A DNA stretch of 64,000 nucleotides from NCBI GenBank assembly GCA_963752585.1, contig CAVVYV010000007.1, positions 186,001 through 250,000 on the forward strand. The letters run 5' to 3'. Within the stretch, counting starts at the first letter, position 1, and each line of letters opens with the position of its first letter. The position numbers were made by a program, and so were the translations under genes. The DNA comes from CAVVYV01 sp963752585. GTDB taxonomy: Bacteria; Actinomycetota; Thermoleophilia; Solirubrobacterales; 70-9. Under the pieces are notes generated by a model that worked only from the letters and a program-made list of their open reading frames with translations, did no database searches and had not been told where the DNA came from. Below are positions 50,761 through 60,963 of the stretch, piece by piece.

Positions 50761-51280
50761 TCAAGATAGTAAGGGCACACGGTGGATGCCTTGGCACCAG
50801 GAGACGAAGAAGGACGTGGACGGCTGCGATAAGCCACGGTTAGGCGCTGAACAGCCTTTGACCCGTGGATCTCCGAATGGGGAAACCCGGCGCCGGTAAT
50901 GCGGCGTCACCCAGGGCTGAATACATAGGTCCTGGGAGGTAAGCGGGGGAACTGACACATCTCAGTACCCCGACGAGAGGAAATCAACCGAGACTCCCTG
51001 AGTAGTGGCGAGCGAAAGGGGATCAGCCCAAACCGGGCAGGTGTAAGCGGGCACGCGTTGCCTGCCCGGGGTTGTAGGGCTCGGATTCGGGCCGTGCCTG
51101 GCCCGACGGCAGTTACCAAGTCAGGTGTTAGTCGAAGCGAGTGGAACCTCGCACCACAGAGGGCAATCGTCCCGTAGACGAAAATGCTCTGACCTGCCGC
51201 CCGAGTTCCTGAGTAGGACCGCACTCGTGAAACGCGGTCTGAATCTGGGGGGACCACCCTCCAAGGCTAAGTACTCCCTG

Positions 51281-51322
<42 letters not shown>

Positions 51323-52764
51323 CACCCCTGAAGGGGAGTGAAATAGTACCTGAAACCGCGTGCCTACAAGTGGTCGGAGCGCTTCGGCGTGACGGCGTAC
51401 TTTTTGCATAACGGGCCGGCGAGTTACTCGTTCGTGGCAAGGTTAAGCGATGAGCGGAGCCGCAGCGAAAGCGAGTCTGAATAGGGCGATTCAGTCATGA
51501 ACGGTAGACCCGAAACCTGGCGAGCTATCCATGGGCAGGTTGAAGCGGAGGTAAGACTTCGTGGAGGACCGAACCGACCTAGGTTGAAAACTGGGCGGAT
51601 GACCTGTGGATCGGAGTGAAAGGCTAATCAAGCCAGGAGATATCTGGTTCTCTCCGAAATATATTTAGGTATAGCCTCGGGCTATATGCGTTACGGCCGT
51701 AGAGCACTGCTTGGACTAGGGGCCCTACCAGGTTACCGACTTCAGGCAAACTCCGAAGACCGTTACGTTTAACCCGGGAGTCAGCGTGCGGGGGATAAAC
51801 TTCGTACGCGAGAGGGGAACAACCCAGATCACCAGCTAAGGACCCTAAGTGGTGGCTAAGTGGAGAACGATGTCCGAGTGCCGAGACAACCAAGAGGTTG
51901 GCTTAGAAGCAGCCATACCTTGAAAGAGTGCGTAACAGCTCACTGGTCAAGTGTTCGGGCGCGGAGAATTCAACGGGGCTCAAGCCACCCTCCGAAGCTG
52001 TGAGCTCACTTTGTGAGCGGTAGGAGAGCGTTCCAGTGCCCGCGAAGCGGGGGCGAAAGCCGCCGTGGAGGAGCTGGAAGTGAGAATGCCGGCATGAGTA
52101 ACGAGAGAGGGGTGAGAATCCCCTCCACCGATTGTCCAAGGTTTCCTGAGTAAAGTTCGTCTGCTCAGGGTTAGTCGGGACCTAAGGCGAGGCCGAAAGG
52201 CGTAGCCGATGGCCAACGGGTTGATATTCCCGTACCACGTCATGTCCGCTATGACCAATGGGGTGACGGGGAAGGCTAAGGGAACCCAGGCGATGGTCGT
52301 CCTGGGGCAAGCACGTAGCCAGTCGCGGTAGGTAAACCCGCCGCGGCGTTCTTACGCGAGGTGCGATGCCAGCTGGCCGTAAGGCCGGCCAGTCCCTGAA
52401 GCCATGCCTCCGAGAAAAACCTCTAGGCAGGACATGCGTGCCCGTACCTACAACCGACACAGGTGGACAAGTAGAGAATACTAAGGTGAGCGAGCTAACC
52501 CTCGTTAAGGAACTCGGCAAATTCGCCCCGTAAGTTCGCGAGAAGGGGCGCCCCGGTAGGGTGAAACCCATTCGGGTGGAGCCCGAGGGGGCCGCAGTGA
52601 AAAGGTCCAACCGACTGTTTACCAAAAACACAGGCCTCTGCTAAGTCGCAAGACGACGTATAGGGGCTGACGCCTGCCCGGTGCCGGAAGGTTACGCGGA
52701 GGTGTTAGCGGCTTCGGCCGCAAAGCACTGAAGCTAAGCCCCGGTAAACGGCGGCCGTAACTAT

Positions 52765-53047
52765 CAGCTGACCGAGGTAGTTGTAAAACTCGGCTATATG
52801 CTGGAACATCCGAGTATCCGGCGCTACTCAGTCCGCGAGCAGCGGCAGTGACAATGCGTCCGGTGCGGACAATCAGCAGGAAAGGCCCGGTGACGATGCT
52901 GTGACCGGGAATCCTCAGAGACTATACGCCGAGCGTCACATCCGACACGGGTGAGACGATGAGATAGTCCGATCTCACGGGCGACCGTGAGAGCTGGCCA
53001 GAAATGAGTCAGCCACCACCTCGATGTGAGGGGGAGTAACAACAATG
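52765..53047 (+). mobile_element. Group I intron in 23S rRNA at E. coli position 1917 (ORF-less)
   Basis: 283 bases between GCCGTAACTAT and AACGGTCCTAAGG, i.e. in the loop of helix 69. The 5' exon ends in U and the intron ends in G, as for group I introns. GACTAT (52920-52925) and ATAGTC (52964-52969) can form P7, flanked by CTCAGA and GAGATAGTCC, typical R and S core elements. No reading frame of note. Coxiella burnetii is known to carry a group I intron at the same 1917 site. Confidence 0.88.
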
Positions 53048-53774
<727 letters not shown>

Positions 53775-53875
53775 AAGTTCCGACCTGCACGAATGGCGCA
53801 ACGAGTTGGACGCTGTCTCAACGAGGGGCTCGGTGAAATTAAAGTCTCGGTGAAGATGCCGAGTACCCGCGGCAA

Positions 53876-53911
<36 letters not shown>

Positions 53912-54054
53912 TATTGGAGTTCGGAATATCTCGCTCAGGATAGGTGGGAGGCTGTGAACCTGTGGCTTCGGCCGCAGGGGAGCCACCCTTGAGATACCAC
54001 CCTTGGTGTTTTGAGCTTCTAACAGGTAGCCGTGATCCGGCACCTGGACAGTGT

Positions 54055-54092
<38 letters not shown>

Positions 54093-54242
54093 CGTAACGG
54101 AGGCGCCCAAAGGTTCCCTCAGCACGGTTGGAAATCGTGCGCAGAGTGTAAAGGCAACAAGGGAGCTTGACTGCGAGACCGACGGGTCGAGCAGGAACGA
54201 AAGTTGGGCTTAGTGATCCGGCGGTAGAAAGTGGAATTGCCG

Positions 54243-54285
<43 letters not shown>

Positions 54286-54311
54286 GGGCCCAAGAGTCCA
54301 CATCGACGGCC

Positions 54312-54353
<42 letters not shown>

Positions 54354-54357
54354 GAGC

Positions 54358-54440
<83 letters not shown>

Positions 54441-54785
54441 TGCCGTGGGCGTTGGAGAGTTGAGGGGAGTCATCCCTAGTACGAGAGGACCGGGATGAAC
54501 GCGCCACTGGTGTACCAGTTGTTCTGCCAAGAGCACTGCTGGTTAGCTACGCGCGGCACGGATAACCGCTGAAGGCATCTAAGCGGGAAGCCAGCCTCGA
54601 GATGAGCTCTCCCATCCCCTTGAGGGAGTAAGACCCCTGGTAGACCACCAGGTCGATAGGCCGGCTGTGCAACCGCAGCAATGCGGTCAGCAGACCGGTA
54701 CTAATGGGTCGAGGTCTTGACGGATTTTTTGCTTCTACCTGGCCTAATGCGGTTTTCAAGCTCCACGGAGGCCGTCTCGCAAACT

Positions 54786-54903
54786 TTCGGTGGCGAGATA
54801 GCGAGAGGGAAACACCTCTTCCCATTCCGAACAGAGCCGTTAAGCCTCTCAGCGCCGATGGTACTTGGGGGGCAACCCCCTGGGAGAGTAGGTCGCCGCC
54901 GGT
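54786..54903 (+). rRNA. rrf: 5S ribosomal RNA
   Basis: CGGTGGCGA...TCGCCGCCG closes helix I; AAACACCTCTTCCCATTCCGAAC and GCGCCGATGGTACTTGGGGGG, GGGAGAGTAGG are standard 5S blocks. About 118 bases; ends estimated. Confidence 0.95.
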
Positions 54904-54913
54904 CTTGTCGACC

Positions 54914-54940
54914 ACGGGCCGCCCATGGGCGGCCCGTTTT
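54914..54940 (+). terminator. First rRNA operon terminator
   Basis: ACGGGCCGCCC, AT, GGGCGGCCCGT, then TTT. Perfect 11-base stem immediately after 5S. Confidence 0.9.
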
Positions 54941-54946
54941 GTCGGA

Positions 54947-54975
54947 GAAGCCGTCCCCCTGGGGCGGCTTCTTTT
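54947..54975 (+). terminator. Second rRNA operon terminator
   Basis: GAAGCCGTCCCC, CT, GGGGCGGCTTC, then TTTT; one bulged T. A tandem terminator seven bases after the first, common after rRNA operons. Confidence 0.88.
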
Positions 54976-55171
54976 ACGCTGCGATCCGCTCGGGGCTGCC
55001 GGCGCGATCGTGGAGCGGATGCGGCGCACCCGACGCGAGCCCGGACGGCCGGCGCTCACACTCGGGCACCGGATCCGGCTCGACCCCGTACTCGCCGAGG
55101 GTGGCGAAGTCGACCACCAGGTCAGCCGCGTCGAGGACGTGCTCGCGAACGATTGAGATTGCTCTCTTCAT
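54974..55171 (-). CDS. Small hypothetical protein
   Basis: 65 residues starting MKRAISIVREHVLDAADLVVDF, then FATLGEYGVEPDPVPECERRPSG. The first half is amphipathic and protein-like; the end runs into the rRNA terminators. The start has only a weak GGCGGG site. No family recognised; may be spurious. Apart from it, the 310 bases between the terminators and the next gene hold nothing I can identify. Confidence 0.35.
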   Translation of the reverse strand: MKRAISIVREHVLDAADLVVDFATLGEYGVEPDPVPECERRPSGLASGAPHPLHDRAGSPERIAA

Positions 55172-55285
55172 GCCCGCCAAGCTACGGTCGGCCCCGGACG
55201 GAACTGCTCGATTTGCAGGGCATCTTGCAGGGCGCCGCCTGGGCGGATAGGGTCTCGCGCCCGACCGTTGAGCAGGGAGGCCCGG

Positions 55286-55792
55286 ATGCTTCTGGCGGTA
55301 GAGAACTACGAAGTCGCGCTGTGGATTCACATCACCGCAGTGATGGTCGGGTTCGGGATGACATTTGCCGAATCGGTGATGTTCCCGGTGGCGATGAAGA
55401 TGAGCGCCCGCCACCTTCCCTACGTGCACCGGCTCCAGCTGGTCATCAACCAGTTCTTTGCGCTGCCGGCGCTGGTCATCGTGCTCGCGACCGGCATCTA
55501 CCAAATGTCGGAGCTCAACTATGACTACGGCGACTTTTGGGTGAGCGGCACTCTCACGATCATCGGGATCATCGCGGTGGCGATCCTCTTCTTCTTCATC
55601 CCCACCGACCGGAGGCTGCTCCCGATCATCGAGCGCGCGGTTGCGGAGGCCGGCGACAAGGAGTTACAGCTGGCCGACCTTCCCAGGGAGTACCAGCGTT
55701 GGGGAAGACTTGAGGGCCTGATCGGCTCGATCATCGGGATCCTGCTGATCGCCGCGGTCTACCTGATGGTGACCAAGCCGGGCCTCGGCTAG
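55286..55792 (+). CDS. DUF2269 family membrane protein
   Basis: 168 residues, four membrane helices (VALWIHITAVMVGFGMTFAESV, FFALPALVIVLATGIYQM, LTIIGIIAVAILFFFIP, LIGSIIGILLIAAVYLMV). The N-terminal His in the first helix and the overall pattern fit DUF2269. ATG 55286 follows GGGAGG by five bases; a TTG six codons earlier is less likely. The 3' end overlaps the convergent dnaE2 by four bases. Function unknown. Confidence 0.8.
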   Translation: MLLAVENYEVALWIHITAVMVGFGMTFAESVMFPVAMKMSARHLPYVHRLQLVINQFFALPALVIVLATGIYQMSELNYDYGDFWVSGTLTIIGIIAVAILFFFIPTDRRLLPIIERAVAEAGDKELQLADLPREYQRWGRLEGLIGSIIGILLIAAVYLMVTKPGLG

Positions 55793-58700
55793 CGCCCCCG
55801 CCGGCCGAAGCTGTGGCCGACGGGCACCGCCGCCGCCAGCTCGGCGACGATCTGCTCGCGGGCGGGGCGATCGAGCTCGCTGATGATCTCCCGGTCCTCA
55901 CGCCCCTTGCGGCCGCGGCGGCTCGGGCGGCTCCCGCCGCGCCAAACGCCTGCTTCCCTACCCGTCTCGCGCCCAACCGGGGGTGCGATCGCCCGGGCGG
56001 GCGCCGCGGGCAGCCCATCCGCCTCCTCGCCGCCGTGCCCTAGCCGCTCGATCGTCGAGACCAGGACGTTGGTCGTCCCCTCCCGGTGCTCGAGCCGCCC
56101 GCTCGCAAGCACGAACCCCGAGCTGCGAATCGCGATCCGGCAGCGCTCGACCACCGGCGGCGGCACGATCAGGTTGATCGTCCCCCGCTCGTCCTCGAGC
56201 AGCATGAAGACGATCCCCTTCGCGGTCGCCGGCCGCTGGCGCGCCACCACCATCCCGGCGACCCGCACCCGCCTCCCGTGCCCGATCTCCGCCAGGCCCG
56301 CGCTGTCGGTCAGATCCCGGCCCAATCCCGGCCGCATCAGGCTCATCGGATGCTCTCCCAGCGTCATCCCGGTGGTCCGGTAGTCGGCGACGATCCGCTC
56401 CCAGGGGCCGAGCGGCGGCAGCGGAGGGGAGGGGCTGGCGTCGAGCGCCAACGCCAGCTGCGTCCCCTCATCCGTCCGCGATGCTCGAGCAGCTCCGCCC
56501 GCCTCCCAGAGCGCCGGCCTTCGCTGCTCCTCATCAGGATCCGGGGTGGACCGCACCAGCCGGTCGCAGGCGCCCGCCCAGGCGAGCCGCTGCAGCGCCG
56601 CGCCGGTGGCGCCCGAGCGCCCCGCCAGGTCGGCGACGCTGCGGTAGGCGCCACCGCGCCGGCACTCCGCCACCACCGCCTCCGCATCCACCTCGGCCAC
56701 CTCCGCCACATATCCCAACCCGATCCGGATCGGAGGCTGGCCGGCGCTGCCGCTCGCCGCCCCAACCGTCTCCACCCGGCACTCGACCTCGCTCGCGTTG
56801 ACGTCGGGCGGCAGCACCTCGATCCCGCGCCGCTGCGCGTCGTGGACGAGCGCGTCGGGCGGGTAGAAGCCCATCGGCTGCTCGTTCAGCAGCGCGCAGA
56901 GCAGCTCCGGCCCGTAGTGGACCCGCAACCAGGTCGACTGGTAGGCGAGCAGCCCGAAGGCGGCCGAATGCGACTTCGGAAAGCCGAATCCCGAGAACCC
57001 CTCGATCTGCCCATAGACCCGCTCCGCCACCTCGCGCTCGACCCCGCGTCCGACCGCGCCCTCGATGAACCGCTCCCGGTAGCGGCGCAGGGCCGCCTCC
57101 GAGCGCTTCCGGCTCATCGCCCGCCTCAGTCCCTCCGCCTCGCCCACCGAGAACCCCGCCAGCGCAATCGCCACCTCCAGCACCTGGTCCTGGAAGACGA
57201 TCGCGCCGAGCGTGTCGCGCAGCACCGGCTCCAGCGACGGATGCTCGTAGGGAACCTCATACGAGGGGTCCTCCCGCAGCCGCTTGCGCCGCTCGATGTA
57301 GGGGTGGACCGCGCCGCCCTGAATCGGCCCCGGCCGCACCAACGCCACCTGCACCGTCAGGTCATCGAGGTCCCGCGGCAGCGTCCGCGGCAGCATCTGC
57401 ATCTGCGCCCGGCTCTCGATCTGGAAGACGCCGGTCGTCTCCGCCCGCTGGATCGCCCCCCACACCTCCCCGTCGTCGAGCGGCACCCGGGAGAGGTCGA
57501 TCCGCTCGCCGCGCGCCCGCGCGATCTCGTCCACGCAGCGCTCGACCGCCGAGAGCATCCCCAGCCCCAGCAGGTCGATCTTCAGGAACCCCGCATCCGC
57601 GCAGGAGTCCTTGTCCCACTGCACCAGCTGCCGCCCCTCCATCGCCGCCGGCTGCACCGGGCAGAGCTCGATCAACTCACCGGTTGAGATCACCATCCCT
57701 CCTGGATGCTGGGAGATGTGGCGGGGCAGTCCCGCGATCTCCGGCAGCAGCTCGGCCAGCGCCCGCCAGCGCGGGGAGCGCGCCCGCAACCGCCCCAGCG
57801 CCTCCTCCATCCGCGCCGCCGCGTCACGGCTCGCCTCATAGACGTCCACCGCCCGAGCCAGCCGCTCCACCTCGCCGGGCGGCAGCCCCAGCGCCTTCCC
57901 CAGGTCGCGCACCGCACCCCTGGCGCGGTAGGTGGCGAAGGCGGCCACCAGCGCCGAGCGCTCGTGCCCGTAGCGCTCGTGCACCCGCGGAATCAGCTTC
58001 TCCCGGATGTCCCGGGGGAAATCGAGGTCGATGTCGGGAACGTCGGTCAGCTCCTCGTTCAGGAAGCGGCCGAGGAAGAGATCGTTCTCCACCGGGTCGA
58101 TGTGTGAGAGCCCGGTCAGGTAGCAGACCAGCGAGCTGACGCTCGAGCCCCGCCCGCGCCCCGGCGGCAGCAGCCGCCGCGCCGAGTCCGGGCCGCGCAC
58201 CTCGGTTGCCACCTCGCGCGCCAGCTCGAGCATGTCCTGGTGGAGGAGGAAGAACCCCGACAGCCGCAGCTTCCTGATCAGCCCCAGCTCCTCCTCCAGC
58301 CGCCGCGCCGCTTTGCCGCGATCGGACGGATAGCGCTCCGTCAGCCGCGCCCGGCAGAGCTCGGCCAGGCACCGGTCCGCGGTCTCGTCCTCGGCGCCGG
58401 GATAGCTGTAGCCGAGGTCGCTGGTGAGGTCGAAGCGCAGCCGCTCCGCAAGGCGTGCCGACTCCGCCACCGCCTCGGGGTGATCGCGAAAGCGCTCGCT
58501 CGCCTCGGCGGGACGGAGGAGGGCGGAGGCCGAGTTCCCGCGCCGGCGCCCCTCGGTCTCATCCAGCGACCCACCGAGTCGCACCGAGACCAGCGCGTCC
58601 TGAAGTCGCACCCGGGAGGGATGGTGGGCGTGGACGTCGCCGGTGGCGACCGGGGGCACCCCCAGCTGCTCGGCGAGGGAAGTGAGCCAGCGGTTTCGGG

Positions 58701-59340
58701 CTCGGTCGCGGCGCCAGAGAGGCCGCTGGAGCTCGACCCGGAAGCGGTCGCGGCCGAAGGCGCCGAGCAGCCGGCGGGCGAGCGCCTCGGCGCGGTGCGG
58801 ATCCCCGGCCTCCCAGCGGCCCGCAACCGCCCCCTCGCCGGCGCACCCCGACAGGCACACCAGTCCCTCGGTGTGCCGCTCCAGCTTCTCGAGAGGGACC
58901 GAGGGGGGGAGCGGATCGCGCCCTGGCTTGGGACGAGTGCCCGCGTGGGCTTGGGTGATCAGCCGGCAGAAATTGGCCCATCCCACCGGGGACTCAACGA
59001 GGAGAGTGACGTGTACCTGCTCCGCTTCTGCCAGGGGTGGCGCCGCGGGGGGCCCCATCCGAGGACAGCTCCCTGCCCGCAGGATGGGGGGCACCGCGGC
59101 GTCAGGACCCGTGGCCCGAGAGGTGGGTCCATATGTGACTGTCAATTCTGTGCCGACGATGGGACGAACGCCAACACCCACGCAGGCGTGAGCGAACTCC
59201 ATCGCCCCGCAGACGTTGTCGTGGTCGGTGAGGGCGAGCGCCTCGTAGCCGAGGTCGGCGGCCGCCGCGGCGAGCTCGGCCGGCTCGGAGGCGCCATCGA
59301 GGAACGAATAGGCCGAATGGCAGTGCAGCTCCGTGTACAT
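55789..59340 (-). CDS. dnaE2: Error-prone DNA polymerase (DnaE2/ImuC)
   Basis: 1183 residues, C-family polymerase without proofreading, working with ImuB in SOS mutagenesis. PHP domain at the start (YTELHCHSAYSFLDGASEP, ALTDHDNVCGAMEFA). Palm: VPDIDLDFPRDIREKL carries catalytic aspartates. GKALGLPPGEVERL, QHPGGMVISTGELIELCPVQ, FQIESRAQMQMLPRTLPRDLDDL and GFPKSHSAAFGLLAYQSTWLRVHYGPELLCALLNEQPMGFY are DnaE2-like. C-terminal OB fold (VRVAGMVVARQRPATAKGIVFMLLEDE). An unusual 30-35 residue insertion (TSRATGPDAAVPPILRAG and on, about residues 73-105) is encoded by a palindromic element. Confidence 0.95.
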   Translation of the reverse strand: MYTELHCHSAYSFLDGASEPAELAAAAADLGYEALALTDHDNVCGAMEFAHACVGVGVRPIVGTELTVTYGPTSRATGPDAAVPPILRAGSCPRMGPPAAPPLAEAEQVHVTLLVESPVGWANFCRLITQAHAGTRPKPGRDPLPPSVPLEKLERHTEGLVCLSGCAGEGAVAGRWEAGDPHRAEALARRLLGAFGRDRFRVELQRPLWRRDRARNRWLTSLAEQLGVPPVATGDVHAHHPSRVRLQDALVSVRLGGSLDETEGRRRGNSASALLRPAEASERFRDHPEAVAESARLAERLRFDLTSDLGYSYPGAEDETADRCLAELCRARLTERYPSDRGKAARRLEEELGLIRKLRLSGFFLLHQDMLELAREVATEVRGPDSARRLLPPGRGRGSSVSSLVCYLTGLSHIDPVENDLFLGRFLNEELTDVPDIDLDFPRDIREKLIPRVHERYGHERSALVAAFATYRARGAVRDLGKALGLPPGEVERLARAVDVYEASRDAAARMEEALGRLRARSPRWRALAELLPEIAGLPRHISQHPGGMVISTGELIELCPVQPAAMEGRQLVQWDKDSCADAGFLKIDLLGLGMLSAVERCVDEIARARGERIDLSRVPLDDGEVWGAIQRAETTGVFQIESRAQMQMLPRTLPRDLDDLTVQVALVRPGPIQGGAVHPYIERRKRLREDPSYEVPYEHPSLEPVLRDTLGAIVFQDQVLEVAIALAGFSVGEAEGLRRAMSRKRSEAALRRYRERFIEGAVGRGVEREVAERVYGQIEGFSGFGFPKSHSAAFGLLAYQSTWLRVHYGPELLCALLNEQPMGFYPPDALVHDAQRRGIEVLPPDVNASEVECRVETVGAASGSAGQPPIRIGLGYVAEVAEVDAEAVVAECRRGGAYRSVADLAGRSGATGAALQRLAWAGACDRLVRSTPDPDEEQRRPALWEAGGAARASRTDEGTQLALALDASPSPPLPPLGPWERIVADYRTTGMTLGEHPMSLMRPGLGRDLTDSAGLAEIGHGRRVRVAGMVVARQRPATAKGIVFMLLEDERGTINLIVPPPVVERCRIAIRSSGFVLASGRLEHREGTTNVLVSTIERLGHGGEEADGLPAAPARAIAPPVGRETGREAGVWRGGSRPSRRGRKGREDREIISELDRPAREQIVAELAAAVPVGHSFGRRGR
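59043..59099. repeat. Palindromic insertion element inside dnaE2
   Basis: CCGCGGGGGGCCCCATCC (59043-59060) and GGATGGGGGGCACCGCGG (59082-59099) pair at 15 of 18 positions, around a 21-base loop that itself contains CCTGC/GCAGG across the loop edge. It encodes an in-frame Pro/Ala/Gly-rich segment where DnaE2 proteins usually go directly from the PHP strand to HVTLLVES. Confidence 0.55.
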
Positions 59341-59351
59341 CCGCCCGCCCC

Positions 59352-59593
59352 TCAGTCCCGCTGCCGGTACCAGCGGCCTTCGGGCGGGTCAAAGAAGACG
59401 ACCACGTCGCTGCCGTCCTCGAGCACCAGCTCGAAGTAGCGCCGTGCAGCGGTTTTCCGGTCCACCAGCCGTCCTCGACCAGCCATTCCTCCCGCACCGA
59501 GCGCACCGCCAACCGACCGACCGCGCACGGCGTCCCGTCGGCGCCGACCCGGACCGGGACCGGCCACGGCCGGTTGAGGCGATTGGGTCTCAC
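59352..59593 (-). CDS. DUF6504-like small protein of the mutagenesis cassette (frameshifted)
   Basis: About 80 residues: RPNRLNRPWPVPVRVGADGTPCAVGRLAVRSVREEWLVEDGWWTGKPL, then after a one-base loss near 59442 RRYFELVLEDGSDVVVFFDPPEGRWYRQRD. A small protein of this type (WRVxExWxxxDRWW...RxYFRV) is usually found between imuB and dnaE2 in actinobacteria. GTG start 59593. Role in the mutasome unknown. Confidence 0.7.
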
Positions 59594-59630
59594 GGCTTCG
59601 CCATCAAGACGGGTTGCTCCTCCGACACAT

Positions 59631-59666
59631 CACGGGTCGCGCTATCGCGCGCCCTCGCATTCACGG
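59631..59666 (-). repeat. REP-like dispersed repeat, copy 3 (spans the imuB stop)
   Basis: On the minus strand CCGTGAATGCGAGGGCGCGC, then GATAGCGCGACCCGTG. Differs from the copy in the AAG gene by two substitutions and one base of length over about 35 bases. It contains the imuB stop codon and runs into the gap before the DUF6504-like gene. Confidence 0.6.
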
Positions 59667-60896
59667 AGCACCCTCGGACCAAGGCATCAGCACATCCCGC
59701 CGCTCGGGCACCCGCGAGCCGGGATCCACCTCGAGCACCCGCAGCACCGCCTCCGATCCGCCGGCCGCCCGCGCCTGGCGGACCGCCTCGGAGATCCGCC
59801 GCCGGCGCTGCTCCTCGGGGGCCGAGAGCGCCAGCTGCTCGCCGCCCGGAGCGCCCAGCTCCACCGCCTCCAGCCGCAGGGTGGTGGCGGGAGCGGGAAG
59901 CAGCGCCAGCTGGGGGAGGAGGACCGCGGCGATCCGATCGCGCTCGGTTCCCGCCCGCCGCAGGGCGACCTGGCGCCGCCAACCGCCTCCGGCTGCGAGG
60001 CGGGCGGAGAGGCGAAGCGCCCGCAGCGCCCTTCCCCGCCGCCCGCGGTGAGCGAGCAGCCGCCCGATCAGCAACTCCAGCGCTCGCTCTAGCTGTGGGC
60101 CGGAGGCCGCCTCGGGCAGCTCCAGCTCGACCGCGAGCGCCTCCCACATCCGGCGCGGCCGCAGCGGCTCGTCCTCGCCCCGCGCCAGCCGCAGCGCCGC
60201 CAGTCCCAACGGCCCGAGCCGGTCGGCGACCGCGTCGCGCGGGAGCTCCGCCAGCCGCCCGAGCGTGTCGATGCCGAGCCGCTCGAGCTCGTTGGGGAGG
60301 TCATCGCCGTCGGCGAGCCGACCGTGGAGGAGCGAGACCGGCAGCGGCGCCAGGAACCGCCGCGCCGACCCCTCCGCCACCACCGGGAAACGACGGAGCG
60401 CCCTCGCATCGCGGGCGGCGGCATATGCGCAGAAGCGCCCCGGGGCGGCCGCCAGCCCAACATGAAACGGGTTGGTCCTCGCTTCGCTCGGAGCACCCTC
60501 CCATAGACCGACCTCGCGCCGGGCCCGGGCGAGGGCATCGGCCGTTTCACCCCAGAGGGCCCGGAGCCCGGCCACCTCGAAGAAGACCTCCCCGGCGCGC
60601 TCCGACTCCACCTCGGCGCCGATCGCCTCGAGTCGCCGCAGCACCGTCTCCCAGAAGCGCTCCGCTCGCTCCGGGTCGGGGGGGACGAGGACCAGCTCGG
60701 GGGAGCGGGAGAGCGCCTCGCCCACCCGCATCCCGGGGCGCACCCCGAGCTCCTCGGCGGGGCCGGAGACCTCCCCGACCAGCTGCGCCGCCCCGGGCTC
60801 CGGCGCCAGTGCTGCCGACTTCGTCAGAGTTTCGCGTTGTTCGCCGACCGCCGCGAGCAGCTGGAAGCGGGGGACGATGGCGCATGCGACCGGCAT
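59661..60896 (-). CDS. imuB: ImuB, Y-family-like polymerase adaptor
   Basis: About 411 residues. Catalytically inactive Y-family relative that links DnaE2 to the beta clamp. It starts ACAIVPRFQLLAAVGEQRETL, without the DxD metal ligands of active polymerases; VRPGMRVGEALSRSPELVLVPPDPE and EVFFEVAGLRALWG follow. GIDTLGRLAELPRDAVADRLGPLGLAALRLARGEDEPL is the helix-hairpin-helix region. ATG 60896 directly abuts a perfect LexA box, and TTATAC (60910-60915, minus strand) is the -10, so the message is nearly leaderless. imuA is not next to it. TGA at 59661. Confidence 0.88.
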   Translation of the reverse strand: MPVACAIVPRFQLLAAVGEQRETLTKSAALAPEPGAAQLVGEVSGPAEELGVRPGMRVGEALSRSPELVLVPPDPERAERFWETVLRRLEAIGAEVESERAGEVFFEVAGLRALWGETADALARARREVGLWEGAPSEARTNPFHVGLAAAPGRFCAYAAARDARALRRFPVVAEGSARRFLAPLPVSLLHGRLADGDDLPNELERLGIDTLGRLAELPRDAVADRLGPLGLAALRLARGEDEPLRPRRMWEALAVELELPEAASGPQLERALELLIGRLLAHRGRRGRALRALRLSARLAAGGGWRRQVALRRAGTERDRIAAVLLPQLALLPAPATTLRLEAVELGAPGGEQLALSAPEEQRRRRISEAVRQARAAGGSEAVLRVLEVDPGSRVPERRDVLMPWSEGAP

Positions 60897-60910
60897 CGAA
60901 CGTATGTTCG
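60897..60910. promoter_or_regulatory. LexA (SOS) box controlling imuB
   Basis: CGAACGTATGTTCG fits the Gram-positive/actinobacterial SOS consensus CGAACrnryGTTCG at every position. It touches the imuB start codon and overlaps the -10 hexamer. Confidence 0.92.
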
Positions 60911-60963
60911 TATAACAGCGCGAAAAGGTCAAGGAACCCGGCGGATCGGGTTACTCTCGTTCG

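Noticed and set aside
56086..57687. 533-codon plus-strand frame opposite dnaE2
   Set aside because: Arg/Pro/His-rich with no domains, fully within a convincing dnaE2 gene on the other strand.
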